From Cohnella lubricantis (GTDB lineage Bacteria > Bacillota > Bacilli > Paenibacillales > Paenibacillaceae), in assembly GCF_014212015.1 (NCBI RefSeq), contig NZ_JACJVN010000050.1, forward strand, positions 1 to 36,837: a DNA stretch of 36,837 nucleotides, read 5' to 3'. Under the pieces are notes generated by a model. That model was not told the DNA's origin. It saw nothing but the letters and a program-made list of their open reading frames with translations, and searched no databases. This document shows positions 23,801 through 32,392 of this stretch, one piece after another; position 1 is the first letter of the stretch, and each line of letters starts with the position of its first letter. The position numbers and the translations under genes are program-made.

Positions 23801-24748
23801 ATGCAGCAATCTACGATGAATCGCATCATATGGGGACTGATCATGGTCGGCGTCGGAACCGTATTTCTACTCAATCAGACGGGGACGATCTCCATCGGCA
23901 TCGGCGAATTTCTCGGCTTATTCTGGCCGGTCTTTCCAATCTTGTTCGGTATCCAAGGGCTTCTTATTCAGCGCAAGGGAGGCTTCTGCTGGAATTCGAT
24001 CGTCATCCTGGCAGGCGTCTTCTTCTTGGGCCGCAATTTGGGCTTGTTCGATTGGGACATTGGCGACATTATCCGAATTATCGCTCCCGTGATGATCATT
24101 ATTTGGGGCTTGCGCATGCTGGTTCGCACCGGAGGCCGAACCCGCCCCGATCACCAGACGCCGGAAGGCTGGAATTCTGTGACGCCGCCGATTCCGCCGG
24201 CGCCGCCCGTCCCGCCGGCCCCGCATGAGCCGCAGGCTCCGCTCGAGACGACGTATGATCGGGAATCTCCGAATCCTGCGCGCGCCGCGGCTTCCGGAAC
24301 GCTGCCGCCGCCGCCGATAAGCAGCCATTATCAACAGCCGCCTTGGCGGAGCGGTACTGGCTTCGCAGGGCGGGAGAATCATTCTCGGTTCATCGGAGAT
24401 TTCGTCATCGGCCAGGAATATTTCGAGCTGCGGCCTATGAGCATCTCGCATTTCATCGGCGATACGAAGCTGGATTTGACTAGGGCGCAGATTCCTTACG
24501 GCGAGACGAGAATTTATGTGTCCACCTTCATCGGGGACGTCAAAGTGTTCGTGCCGGAGGATTACTCGTTCGGCGTGCGCGTCGTATCAAGCAGCTTGAT
24601 CGGGGACGTCAAAGTAATGGAACAGAAGCGCGGCGGATTATTTAATCAGATCAACGTAGAGACGCCAAGCTTCATGGATGCCTCTAAGCAGGTCGTCCTG
24701 GTGGTCAGCACCTTCATCGGCGACGTTCGCGTCACGAAGGTAGGTTAA
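23801..24748 (+). CDS. liaF: LiaF-like membrane regulator
   Basis: 315 residues. Four hydrophobic segments lie within residues 8-108 (for example IIWGLIMVGVGTVFLL and IIRIIAPVMIIIWGLRML). A proline-rich linker follows (PPIPPAPPVPPAPHEP, about 128-145). The C-terminal domain (about 195-315) carries five short repeats ending in FIGD or LIGD, the beta-helical LiaF/VraT-type domain. LiaF holds the kinase LiaS inactive until the cell envelope is damaged, for example by lipid II-binding antibiotics. The ATG follows AAGGAGG. It is the first gene of liaF-liaS-liaR; liaS starts 4 bases after its stop. The proline linker is longer than in B. subtilis as I recall it. Confidence 0.9.
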   Translation: MQQSTMNRIIWGLIMVGVGTVFLLNQTGTISIGIGEFLGLFWPVFPILFGIQGLLIQRKGGFCWNSIVILAGVFFLGRNLGLFDWDIGDIIRIIAPVMIIIWGLRMLVRTGGRTRPDHQTPEGWNSVTPPIPPAPPVPPAPHEPQAPLETTYDRESPNPARAAASGTLPPPPISSHYQQPPWRSGTGFAGRENHSRFIGDFVIGQEYFELRPMSISHFIGDTKLDLTRAQIPYGETRIYVSTFIGDVKVFVPEDYSFGVRVVSSSLIGDVKVMEQKRGGLFNQINVETPSFMDASKQVVLVVSTFIGDVRVTKVG

Positions 24749-24752
24749 CCGG

Positions 24753-25763
24753 ATGCGGGGGCTCATACGCAACAGCAAGAGGGAGTGGGCTTTCTACTCT
24801 GGCTGCGCAACTCTTGTGATGATGGCGCTCGTGTATATTGGGTGGACAAGGACGCATGGCAACCTGCCGGACGTTCAATGGTGGACAGGGTGGGCCGCCG
24901 GACTGCTGCTCGTTGACGTTGCCGTGGCTTATCTGTTAGGGAAGCGTGCCGAGCGGCGGATCGATCAATTGCAGTTAGCGATGAAGCAAGCTGCCTCGAA
25001 CCAAGGGAGCGTAAGATTGCCCGAGCTGAAGGCCGATGCTTTCTCGGAGACTTATCTTGACTTCAATCGCTTGATGGAGAGACAGGACGCCAACATGAAG
25101 CTGCTTCGCGCATTCGGGGAACAGCAGGTGCTGGAAGAAGCGCCGACGCAGGAAGAAGCCGTTCTGGAGGAGCGCCGCCGGCTAGCCCGGGATTTGCACG
25201 ACACGGTGAGCCAGCAGCTGTTCGCGCTCCATATGGCCTCCTCATCCCTTCCGAAGCTGATGGAGCTTGCTCCGGAGCAAGGCCGGCAAGTGATGCAGCA
25301 ACTGATTGTCATGTCCTCCTCGGCTCAGAAGCAGATGCGCGGCTTAATCGCGCAATTGCGTCCGATGGAGCTGCAGGGCCGGTCGCTGGCCGAAGCGCTG
25401 GATCGCTGGTTCCCCGATTATTGCCGCCAGAACGGGCTTCAGGGAACGTTGGACCTGCAGGAGAATCTGAAGCTGTCTGAAGCGATGGAGTATCAATTGT
25501 TCCTCATCATCCAGGAAGCGATGGCCAATGTCGTTAAGCATGCCGAGGCGAAGGACGTCCGGCTTGCGCTTGGCGAGACGAACAGCCAGATCTCGCTTCA
25601 GATCGAAGACGACGGTTCGGGCTTCAGGGCCGAACAGATTCGTACGGGGGCTTACGGCTTGTCCACGATGCGCGAGCGGGCGCAGAAGCTCGGAGGCGAC
25701 GCGGAGATCTTGACGAAGCCGGGCTCCGGCACGCGAGTTCGCGTATGGTTCCCCAAAATATGA
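24753..25763 (+). CDS. liaS: LiaS-like sensor histidine kinase (NarL-partner, HisKA_3)
   Basis: 336 residues. Two membrane helices (about 13-31 and 45-62) enclose only a dozen outside residues, the intramembrane-sensing layout of LiaS. A HAMP-like linker leads to the HisKA_3 motif ERRRLARDLHDTVSQQL with the phosphorylated His149. The ATPase domain shows NVVKHAEAKDV, DDGSGF and GLSTMRERA. It phosphorylates LiaR when envelope stress relieves LiaF. Start: ATG 24753 with GAAGGTAGG upstream, overlapping the liaF end, which implies coupling. Length and domain order are normal for the family. Confidence 0.93.
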   Translation: MRGLIRNSKREWAFYSGCATLVMMALVYIGWTRTHGNLPDVQWWTGWAAGLLLVDVAVAYLLGKRAERRIDQLQLAMKQAASNQGSVRLPELKADAFSETYLDFNRLMERQDANMKLLRAFGEQQVLEEAPTQEEAVLEERRRLARDLHDTVSQQLFALHMASSSLPKLMELAPEQGRQVMQQLIVMSSSAQKQMRGLIAQLRPMELQGRSLAEALDRWFPDYCRQNGLQGTLDLQENLKLSEAMEYQLFLIIQEAMANVVKHAEAKDVRLALGETNSQISLQIEDDGSGFRAEQIRTGAYGLSTMRERAQKLGGDAEILTKPGSGTRVRVWFPKI

Positions 25764-25794
25764 GCTCCATTCGACCTTGAAAGGAGTAGTGAAG

Positions 25795-26457
25795 ATGAAC
25801 GCGGACGAACAATGCAAGGTGATGATCGTAGACGACCACGAGATGGTCCGGACCGGTCTGCGCACTTATTTGATGCTTGAACCTAAATTCCAAGTCATTG
25901 GCGAAGCTGGGAGCGGAGAAGAGGCATTGGAGGCGTTATCCCGCGGAGGATTCGAAGGCGCCATGCCGGATCTGGTCCTCATGGATCTAATGATGCCGGG
26001 CATGGACGGCGTCGATGCCGCCCGTGAGCTGCTGAAGCGATACCCGGCCCTTCGCATTATGATCTTGACCAGCTTCCTCGAGGATGACAAAGTCGTTGAA
26101 GCGATTGAGGCCGGGGCAGTCAGCTACGTGCTGAAGACGGTGTCTGCGGAAGAGCTGATCTACGCGATGCAGGGAGCTATGCGCAGCATGCCGGTTATGA
26201 GCGGCGAGGTCTCGCAATCGCTGACGAGAGGTCTGCGCAGGCGTTCTTCGCAGGAGGCTGGCGCAGGGCTGACGGAACGGGAGCGGGAAGTGCTGATGCT
26301 GATCGCCGAAGGCAAGTCGAACAAGGAGATTGGGGATGAGCTGTTCATCAGCATCAAGACGGTTAAGACGCACGTCAGCAACCTATTGGTCAAATGCGAA
26401 GCGGAGGACCGCACCCAGCTCGCCATCTATGCTCATCGCAAAGGCTGGGCTAAATAG
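25795..26457 (+). CDS. liaR: LiaR-like NarL/FixJ response regulator
   Basis: 220 residues. The receiver domain has DDHEMVRTGL, the phospho-acceptor Asp64 in LVLMDLMMPGMDG, and LKTVSAEEL with the conserved Lys. The LuxR-type DNA-binding domain lies at about 150-215 (LTEREREVLMLIAEGKSNKEIGDELFISIKTVKTHVSNLL). ATG 25795 has AAGGAG 8 bases upstream; a TTG at 25777 is rejected. It is third in liaFSR and should activate envelope-stress genes. No liaI/liaH genes (the main B. subtilis targets) are in the window, so its local targets are unknown. htrA, transcribed from 26768, is an obvious candidate but its upstream repeats look unlike a LiaR box. Confidence 0.94.
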   Translation: MNADEQCKVMIVDDHEMVRTGLRTYLMLEPKFQVIGEAGSGEEALEALSRGGFEGAMPDLVLMDLMMPGMDGVDAARELLKRYPALRIMILTSFLEDDKVVEAIEAGAVSYVLKTVSAEELIYAMQGAMRSMPVMSGEVSQSLTRGLRRRSSQEAGAGLTEREREVLMLIAEGKSNKEIGDELFISIKTVKTHVSNLLVKCEAEDRTQLAIYAHRKGWAK

Positions 26458-26570
26458 CATAAGAAGGCGGGAATTCGGACAAGCTAGATCTATATGCAAG
26501 CAGGTCTATGAGGGCTGGCTCATCTATTCGCTCAGTTCCTTCTTCGGCCTTCATCGACAACGAGAATACG

Positions 26571-26605
26571 CGCCCTCCGGATAACCGGAGGGCGCTGAGG
26601 TTTTT
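26571..26605 (+). terminator. Terminator after liaR
   Basis: CGCCCTCCGG (26571-26580) pairs with CCGGAGGGCG (26585-26594), loop ATAA; CTGAGG and then TTTTT (26601-26605) follow. The six bases before the T tract make it slightly weak. Confidence 0.72.
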
Positions 26606-26625
26606 CCGGAGAGAAGCTCGAGTAT

Positions 26626-26664
26626 GTTCATCTTCCGTTCATCTTTTAGTTCAAGTTCAGTTCG
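26626..26664 (+). promoter_or_regulatory. GTTCA repeat array before htrA
   Basis: GTTCA at 26626, 26637, 26649 and 26655, and GTTCG at 26660. Spacings of 11, 12 and 11 (26649 to 26660) put copies on one face of the helix, as in sites for OmpR-type regulators. A weak promoter TTTAGT (26645-26650), TAATAT (26668-26673), 17 bases apart, overlaps the right end. Confidence 0.55.
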
Positions 26665-26689
26665 GTTTAATATACCTTTAAGGTTAAAA

Positions 26690-26743
26690 GGCGAATATAG
26701 AGTCAAGCACAGCGCATAACCATTCGCCGCAACAGGCGAATAT
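26690..26743 (+). repeat. GGCGAATAT direct repeat and hairpin in the htrA leader
   Basis: GGCGAATAT occurs at 26690-26698 and 26735-26743. An inverted copy, ATTCGCC (26722-26728), pairs with GGCGAAT (26735-26741) over a 6-base loop, ending 11 bases before the ribosome site. Confidence 0.6.
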
Positions 26744-26767
26744 GGCGATACTGAGGAGGAATGAACG

Positions 26768-28372
26768 ATGGATGATCAATTCAAGAGACGCGACGACGAT
26801 TTGTTTGGGTTTAGATATAGCGAAGACCGCAGCCGTGAGAAGCAGCCGGAGGAGAACGGAGCGCGCGAGGCTCAAGCGGAGCGCATCGAAGTAGGCGAGG
26901 GATCGGATTATCGCTCCCGCGTCGCCGGCCGCGAAGATGAGGGTGCGAACCCGGAGGAGACAACGTATACGTATGGCCCGTTCGGATCCGCATCCGGCTC
27001 AGGCTACGGCGCAAGCGACAACGGCGGCCATAACCTTCCGTCGAACCGCGAGTACCGCCCGTTCACCGTATCCGGCGGCGGACGCAACTGGGAGAATCCG
27101 CCGCGCAGACGCTCGCCGCTCCGCGCGATGTTCGCCTCCTTCCTGGCAGGAGTTGTCGTTGTCGGTGCCTTAATGTTCGCCTCTGACCACTACAATTGGT
27201 TCTCGGATACGGCGCTAGCGAATAACGCTGGCCCAGTGCAGACATCTAACGCCAAGGCGGTCAGCAACTCGGTTAACAACGCCGTAGACACGGTTCGCCC
27301 GAACAATATCTCCAAGATCTTCGAGCAAGCGAGTCCGGCCGTCGTCAAGATTGAGACCTATCAGAACGTACAGTCCAATTCCGGCGGCAACAGTTTGTTC
27401 AACGATCCGTTCTTCCGCCAATTCTTCGGGGATGACTATGGCGGCGGCGGCAGCGGCAATGGCAGCAATGGAGGCGGCAGCGACGACAACCTCCAAGAGA
27501 CAGGCATGGGCTCCGGCTTCATCTTCGATTCAACCGGTTATATTCTGACGAACGAGCACGTCATTGACGGCGCCGCTCAAGTCAAAGTAACGGTTAACGG
27601 CTACGAAGAACCGTTCACGGCGGAGGTTCTGGGCAAGAGCTTCGATCTGGACTTGGCTGTTCTGAAGATCGAAGGCAGCAACTTCCCGACGCTGAAGCTG
27701 GGCGACTCCAATGCGATGAACATGGGCGACTGGGTCGTTGCCATCGGTAACCCATACGGATTCGACCATACGGTGACGGTTGGCGTGCTCAGCTCGAATG
27801 AACGCGAGATCTCGATTCAGGACACGAACGGCACGCGCAATTACGAGCACCTGCTGCAGACCGACGCGTCTATCAACCCCGGTAACTCGGGCGGTCCGCT
27901 CTTGAATCTGAACGGCGAAGTGATCGGCATCAACACGGCTGTCAGCTCGGAGGCGCAAGGTATTGGCTTCGCGATCCCGACGAGCACGATCAGCGAAGTG
28001 CTGGAGAACTTGAAGACGAACACGGAGATTCCGGCGAAGCCGTCCCCGTTCATCGGCGCGACGCTGGGCGATCTGACGCAAGGCTTGGCAAGACAGCTCG
28101 GCCTCAGCAGCACGAACGGAGCTTACGTGAACAGCGTGCTCTTCGGATCTCCCGCTTACAAAGGCGACCTTCGCCAGTATGACGTCATCACCGGCATCGA
28201 CGGCAAGTCTTATAAGTCAAGCCAAGAGTTAATCGACGTCATCCAGTCCAAGAACGTCGGCGACAAGATTACGCTCAATATCGTCCGCGCCGGCAAGAAG
28301 ATGGACCTCACCGTCGAGATCGGCGACAAGAATCAGTTCGAGAAAGAGCAGCAACAACAGCAGCAACAATAA
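26768..28372 (+). CDS. htrA: HtrA/DegP-like membrane-anchored serine protease
   Basis: 534 residues. A charged N-terminal cytoplasmic part of about 115 residues precedes one membrane helix (about 118-138), so the protease faces outwards. The trypsin-like triad is His264 (TNEHVID), Asp295 (FDLDLAVLK) and Ser374 (GNSGGPL). A Gly/Ser/Asn-rich loop (about 225-240) lies inside the first barrel. One PDZ domain follows at about 420-515. The end is a run of Gln encoded by CAG/CAA. It degrades or chaperones misfolded exported proteins. The ATG has GAGGAGG upstream. A repeat array precedes it and an OmpR-type two-component pair follows, which may control it. Confidence 0.94.
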   Translation: MDDQFKRRDDDLFGFRYSEDRSREKQPEENGAREAQAERIEVGEGSDYRSRVAGREDEGANPEETTYTYGPFGSASGSGYGASDNGGHNLPSNREYRPFTVSGGGRNWENPPRRRSPLRAMFASFLAGVVVVGALMFASDHYNWFSDTALANNAGPVQTSNAKAVSNSVNNAVDTVRPNNISKIFEQASPAVVKIETYQNVQSNSGGNSLFNDPFFRQFFGDDYGGGGSGNGSNGGGSDDNLQETGMGSGFIFDSTGYILTNEHVIDGAAQVKVTVNGYEEPFTAEVLGKSFDLDLAVLKIEGSNFPTLKLGDSNAMNMGDWVVAIGNPYGFDHTVTVGVLSSNEREISIQDTNGTRNYEHLLQTDASINPGNSGGPLLNLNGEVIGINTAVSSEAQGIGFAIPTSTISEVLENLKTNTEIPAKPSPFIGATLGDLTQGLARQLGLSSTNGAYVNSVLFGSPAYKGDLRQYDVITGIDGKSYKSSQELIDVIQSKNVGDKITLNIVRAGKKMDLTVEIGDKNQFEKEQQQQQQQ

Positions 28373-28399
28373 GACGACGGCGATCCGGGCGCGGAGAAG

Positions 28400-28428
28400 G
28401 GGGCAGTCTTTCGGGACTGCCCCTTTTT
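28400..28428 (+). terminator. Terminator after htrA
   Basis: GGGGCAGTC (28400-28408) pairs with GACTGCCCC (28415-28423), followed by TTTTT (28424-28428). Confidence 0.88.
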
Positions 28429-28504
28429 GAATACAATGGAACTATAATGATAAGAACTTTATGGCAATCAGGCATTCATACCATGGACCTAAAGGGGTAT
28501 ACCG

Positions 28505-29191
28505 ATGAGACCGCATATTGTAGTCATTGACGATGATGAGAAAATTACTTCTTTGCTTCGGCGGAGCCTTGCGTTCGAAGGCTACGAAGTGACGACGGCG
28601 CAGAACGGGCAGGAAGGTCTGCATGTCTTGCTCGGTCGGCATGCCGATCTGGTCATACTGGACGTCATGATGCCGCAGCTCGATGGCTGGGAAGTGTGCC
28701 GCCGCATGCGGACTGCGGATATTCATTCGCCGATCTTAATGCTGACGGCGAAGGACGACGTACAGGATCGCGTGAAGGGTCTGGACTTGGGCGCAGACGA
28801 CTACTTAGTCAAGCCGTTCGCGCTGGAGGAGTTGATGGCCCGCGTGCGGGCGCTCCTTCGCCGCCGTCCGGAGCAGGCGGACGACCACAGCCAGCTGCGC
28901 TACGAGGATTTGCTGTTGGACGTGGACGCGCGGGAAGCTGTCAGAGGGGACAGACGGATCGAGCTGACGGCCAAAGAGTTCGATCTGCTGCATCTCTTCA
29001 TGCAGAATCCGAAGCGGGTGCTGTCGCGCGATCAAATTATGGAGCGTATTTGGGGTTATGATTACAGCGGCGAATCGAACGTGCTGGAGGTCTATGTGGC
29101 CATGCTGCGCCAGAAGCTGGAGGAGCATGGCGGCAAGCGGCTCATTCAAACCGTTAGAGGGGCCGGGTACGTTCTGAAAGGGGACAGCTGA
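28505..29191 (+). CDS. OmpR/PhoB-type response regulator
   Basis: 228 residues. Receiver: acidic pocket IDDDEKI, phospho-acceptor Asp53 (VILDVMMPQLDG), switch Thr in LMLTAKDD and Lys in LVKPFALEEL. The winged-helix domain (about 128-225) ends in RLIQTVRGAGYVL, the recognition part of the OmpR class. It strongly resembles mycobacterial MprA in several stretches. Context matches too: an htrA-type protease lies just upstream, as pepD lies with mprAB. CssR-like control of htrA is the functional parallel in Bacillus. The ATG has AAAGGGG upstream with short spacing. The kinase gene starts 6 bases after its stop. Target genes are inferred only. Confidence 0.93.
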   Translation: MRPHIVVIDDDEKITSLLRRSLAFEGYEVTTAQNGQEGLHVLLGRHADLVILDVMMPQLDGWEVCRRMRTADIHSPILMLTAKDDVQDRVKGLDLGADDYLVKPFALEELMARVRALLRRRPEQADDHSQLRYEDLLLDVDAREAVRGDRRIELTAKEFDLLHLFMQNPKRVLSRDQIMERIWGYDYSGESNVLEVYVAMLRQKLEEHGGKRLIQTVRGAGYVLKGDS

Positions 29192-29197
29192 TCCGCC

Positions 29198-30736
29198 ATG
29201 TCCATCCGGCTTCGACTGACTTTGTGGTATTCCAGCCTGCTGGCTGCGACGCTGATTGTGTTCGGCGTCCTGGTTTATTATGTCGTAAGCATAAACACAA
29301 TGAAGGACCTTAAGACCAGGCTCCACGATGAAGTCGCGGCGGTTCAGCCTTATGGCGCGCCGGGCCAGAATGGGGTAGAGCTGAGGTTCACCACTCCGGC
29401 CACGATCGATTACAATTTGACCGGCATTCAGATCGTCAGTTATTTGAACAGCGACGAAGGCGCAGTGACTTCCAAGACTTTCGGCTATGGTACCAATCTG
29501 GATTATCCGGCTAAGCAAGACGCCAAAGTACGTTATGTCACAACGAAGCTGGAAGGCAAACCCTTCTTGCTCTACGAGACTCCTGTCAGAGTGAGAGGGA
29601 GCGACAAAGTGATCGGACTCCTCCAAGTCGCCGCTTATATAGGCAAGGAAGAGAATATGTTAGCGGCGCTGAGAACCATTCTGTTCCTGGCGGGAGCCGT
29701 CGGCTTGGCATTGGCCTTCCTGCTAGGCATGTTCCTCTCGCGCAAGGCGCTGCGTCCGATCGGCCAAGTCGCGCGGGCGGTGGAGCAGATTCAGAGCGGC
29801 TCCGACCTGAGCGTCCGTCTTCCGGTAGAGAACCAGGACGAGATCGGACGGCTGTCACACACGCTGAACCATATGCTTGCGCGGATCGAAGGGGCTTACA
29901 AGGGGCTGGAGGAGACCTACGTCGCGCAGCGCCGCTTCGTCTCCGATGCTTCGCACGAGCTGAGAACGCCGCTGACGACCATTCGGGGGAACGTCGATTT
30001 CCTCGAAAAGGTATGGGAAGCCGCGAGCCTGAAGGCGTTCGCTTCGAACCCGGACGACACGCAGTCGTCTTCTTCCTCCAATCTTAGCCTCGAAGAGCGC
30101 GAGCAGCTGTCGAAGGAAGCGATTCATGACATTGCCGACGAGGCGCGCCGCATGAGCCGGCTCGTCAATGATCTGTTGTCGCTAGCGAGAGCGGACGCCG
30201 GCTACGATATGCCGATGGAGCGCGTAGAGCTGAAGCCGCTCGCCGAGGAAGCCGCGCGCCGCGCCGTCTACCTGCCGCGCACGGCGGATTGGAAGCTGGG
30301 AAGCCTCGACGTACTCGAAGGAGTTGCGGTTCGCGGCAATCGCGATTATTTGCTGCAGCTGTTGTTTATTTTCATCGAGAACGGGTTCAAATACACGCCT
30401 TCCGGCGAAGTCCGGCTCGAAGCGCTCCGCAAGGACGATATGGTTGGTCTAGCCATTGCCGACACAGGGATTGGCATCAAGAAGGACGAAGTTCCCCGCA
30501 TCTTCGATCGCTTCTACCGCGTGGACGTCTCCCGAGGTCAGACCCAGGGAACGGGACTGGGGCTGTCGATCGCCAAGTGGATCGCGGACATGCACGGCGC
30601 CACCCTGGAGGTTCGCACGAAGCTCGGAGAAGGCACGACATTTATCGTTTGGCTTCCTGTCGACTTTTCCCGACCCGGCGATTACGGTATAATAGAACCA
30701 TCCGTACGCCCGCAGCTCCCGGAGAGGGAGTCTTGA
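29198..30736 (+). CDS. Sensor histidine kinase of the OmpR class (CssS/MprB-like)
   Basis: 512 residues. Membrane helices at about 10-30 and 158-180 enclose an outside sensor region of about 125 residues, unrecognised. A HAMP domain follows (about 180-235), then the HisKA motif [14 protein letters not shown] with His253. Residues about 277-300 insert a polar serine-rich stretch between the two helices of the dimerisation domain, longer than usual. The ATPase domain shows [15 protein letters not shown] and [12 protein letters not shown]. It pairs with the regulator 6 bases upstream. It probably senses misfolded or damaged exported material if the htrA link holds. The last codons carry a TATAAT that may serve ispH. 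Confidence 0.93.
   Translation: MSIRLRLTLWYSSLLAATLIVFGVLVYYVVSINTMKDLKTRLHDEVAAVQPYGAPGQNGVELRFTTPATIDYNLTGIQIVSYLNSDEGAVTSKTFGYGTNLDYPAKQDAKVRYVTTKLEGKPFLLYETPVRVRGSDKVIGLLQVAAYIGKEENMLAALRTILFLAGAVGLALAFLLGMFLSRKALRPIGQVARAVEQIQSGSDLSVRLPVENQDEIGRLSHTLNHMLARIEGAYKGLEETYVAQRRFVSDASHELRTPLTTIRGNVDFLEKVWEAASLKAFASNPDDTQSSSSSNLSLEEREQLSKEAIHDIADEARRMSRLVNDLLSLARADAGYDMPMERVELKPLAEEAARRAVYLPRTADWKLGSLDVLEGVAVRGNRDYLLQLLFIFIENGFKYTPSGEVRLEALRKDDMVGLAIADTGIGIKKDEVPRIFDRFYRVDVSRGQTQGTGLGLSIAKWIADMHGATLEVRTKLGEGTTFIVWLPVDFSRPGDYGIIEPSVRPQLPERES
30665..30693 (+). promoter_or_regulatory. Candidate ispH promoter inside the kinase gene
   Basis: TATAAT at 30688-30693 with a weak TTTTCC 17 bases upstream (30665-30670). 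It would start transcription near 30700, about 70 bases before ispH. Confidence 0.35.
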
Positions 30737-30768
30737 GAACATCGGAGGGCGAGAAAGCAGGGCTGGCA

Positions 30769-31716
30769 ATGGAAGTTGTGAAGATATCCCCAAGGGGTTA
30801 TTGCTATGGCGTGGTGGATGCCATGGTTCTGGCGCTTCAGACGGCCCGGAACCTGGAACTGCCGCGCCCCATCTATATATTAGGAATGATCGTCCACAAT
30901 AGCCACGTGACGGAATCGTTCAAGGATGAGGGCATTATTACGCTTGACGGACCGAACCGGCTGGATATTCTGGAGCAGGTCGATCAAGGCACGGTCATCT
31001 TCACCGCCCACGGCGTGTCGCCGGAGGTACGCAAGCGCGCCCGCGAGAAAGGCTTGACGATCGTAGACGCGACATGCCCTGACGTAACGAAGACGCACGA
31101 CCTGATTCAAGAGAAGGTGGCGGAAGGGTACGAGGTCATCTATATTGGGAAGAAGGGGCATCCCGAGCCGGAAGGCGCGCTTGGCATCGCTCCGGAGCAT
31201 GTGCACCTCATCGAGAAGGAGCAGGATATCGCGGAGCTGTCGATTCGCGGGGATCGGATTCTAATCACCAATCAGACGACAATGTCACAATGGGATGTTC
31301 GGCAGCTTATCGCCAAGCTGCTGGAGGCCTATCCGTCGGCGGAGATTCATAACGAGATCTGTCTCGCAACGCAGATTCGGCAGGAAGCCGTTGCGGAGCA
31401 GGCGGGCCAAGCACAGCTCTGCATCGTGGTCGGCGATCCCCGCAGCAACAATTCGAATCGGCTCGCGCAGGTCTCTTCGGAGATCGCAGGCGTTCCGGCC
31501 TATCGGGTGGCGGATGTGTCGGAGATTAAGCAGGAATGGCTGAAGGGAGTGGACCGCGTTGCGGTCACCTCGGGCGCATCGACGCCGACTCCGCTGACGA
31601 AGGAAGTTATTCAATATTTAGAGCAATACGATCATTCCAATCCTGATACATGGGAGATTCGCCGAACGGTCAACATGAAGAAGCTGTTGCCTGCCGTAAG
31701 GGAGAAATCGATCTAG
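30769..31716 (+). CDS. ispH: 4-hydroxy-3-methylbut-2-enyl diphosphate reductase (IspH)
   Basis: 315 residues. The three cysteines for the iron-sulfur cluster are Cys12 (RGYCYGV), Cys103 (DATCPDV) and Cys198 (NEICLAT); substrate-binding His44 region (VHNSHV) and His81 (AHGVSP) are present, and [11 protein letters not shown] is the family signature. It makes IPP and DMAPP, the last step of the MEP pathway to isoprenoids and menaquinone side chains. ATG 30769 gives the usual start sequence [14 protein letters not shown]; the ribosome site is modest (CAGGG, 6 bases away). A TTG at 30733 is the alternative. It follows the kinase gene by 32 bases. Confidence 0.96.
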   Translation: MEVVKISPRGYCYGVVDAMVLALQTARNLELPRPIYILGMIVHNSHVTESFKDEGIITLDGPNRLDILEQVDQGTVIFTAHGVSPEVRKRAREKGLTIVDATCPDVTKTHDLIQEKVAEGYEVIYIGKKGHPEPEGALGIAPEHVHLIEKEQDIAELSIRGDRILITNQTTMSQWDVRQLIAKLLEAYPSAEIHNEICLATQIRQEAVAEQAGQAQLCIVVGDPRSNNSNRLAQVSSEIAGVPAYRVADVSEIKQEWLKGVDRVAVTSGASTPTPLTKEVIQYLEQYDHSNPDTWEIRRTVNMKKLLPAVREKSI

Positions 31717-31760
31717 GAATGGAGGCACTCTGGCGCCGCAGACAGAAGAAAGGAGCGCCT

Positions 31761-32255
31761 ATGAATAAACTGCGCAAGCTGCCGCGCTGGCTGAAGTTCC
31801 AATACGTCAAGCTACTCCGTGCCAAAGGAGGAGCATCCGTCGTCGCAATGGGCTTCGCTATCGGGCTGTTCGTTGAAATGTTTAATCTGCCGACCTATGG
31901 GACGTCATTCATTCTCATTTTTCCGCTGAACTACATCTTGAGAGGAAGTCTCGCCGCATCGCTCGTCGGATTCATCTTCGGGAAGATCATCTATATTCCA
32001 ATGGCGTTCGTGAACAATCAGATGGCCAAATGGGTGCTGCCTCAAGATTTTGCGGTGAATATCTCATTCCTGCCGAATTACATTAACCACTTCCTGTTGA
32101 TGAACTTGAAGCTGATCGTAGGCGGCGTGATCGACGGCGCAATTCTGGCTTTGCTATGCTACTTCCCGATCCGGTACAGCATCAATGTGTTCAAGCGCAA
32201 CCGCCGCGAGAAGCGAAGATTGCAGCGCGCCCGCGCGGATGCGAATGCGGTCTAG
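31761..32255 (+). CDS. DUF2062 membrane protein
   Basis: 164 residues. Three hydrophobic segments (about 25-45, 48-75 and 115-140) with the DUF2062 pattern: a basic amphipathic N-terminus (RKLPRWLKFQYVKLLRAKG), GFAIGLFVEMFNLPTYGT, and a strongly basic tail (RNRREKRRLQRARA). The family is common and uncharacterised; some members are fused to glycosyltransferases. ATG 31761 has GAAAGGAG upstream. The gene follows ispH by 44 bases and is closed by a clear terminator, so it may be the last gene of an ispH transcript. Function unknown. Confidence 0.87.
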   Translation: MNKLRKLPRWLKFQYVKLLRAKGGASVVAMGFAIGLFVEMFNLPTYGTSFILIFPLNYILRGSLAASLVGFIFGKIIYIPMAFVNNQMAKWVLPQDFAVNISFLPNYINHFLLMNLKLIVGGVIDGAILALLCYFPIRYSINVFKRNRREKRRLQRARADANAV

Positions 32256-32282
32256 CGATAGGCGAGAAGCAGTCGAATATGG

Positions 32283-32313
32283 AAGGCAGGCAATTGACAA
32301 CCTGCCTTTTTTT
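32283..32313 (+). terminator. Terminator after the DUF2062 gene
   Basis: AAGGCAGG (32283-32290) pairs with CCTGCCTT (32301-32308); seven T close it (32307-32313). Confidence 0.9.
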
Positions 32314-32337
32314 CGATATAGTTGCTTTAGCACTTAA

Positions 32338-32367
32338 AAGCGTATAAGCGTCGAAGCGTATAAGCGT
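32338..32367 (+). repeat. Four AAGCGT hexamers at 8-bp period before aroF
   Basis: AAGCGT at 32338, 32346, 32354 and 32362, separated by AT, CG and AT. Equivalent to a 14-bp direct repeat 16 bases apart. It lies between the preceding terminator and the aroF ribosome site, and TATAAG at 32343-32348 inside it could be a -10 (TTGCTT at 32322, 15 bases spacing). Confidence 0.7.
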
Positions 32368-32392
32368 TAAAACATACAGGAGAGTGAATGGC

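Noticed and set aside
26571..26605. CRISPR or other repeat array near the liaR end
   Set aside because: Only one hairpin is present; the GTTCA copies nearby are too short and unevenly spaced for an array of repeats and spacers.
28340..28370. CAG/CAA repeat at the end of htrA as a regulatory repeat
   Set aside because: It is in frame and encodes a polyglutamine tail; mixed codons argue against a recent expansion.
30289..30768. A long upstream extension of ispH into the kinase gene
   Set aside because: It overlaps the kinase ATPase domain in another phase; IspH proteins begin at the ATG at 30769.
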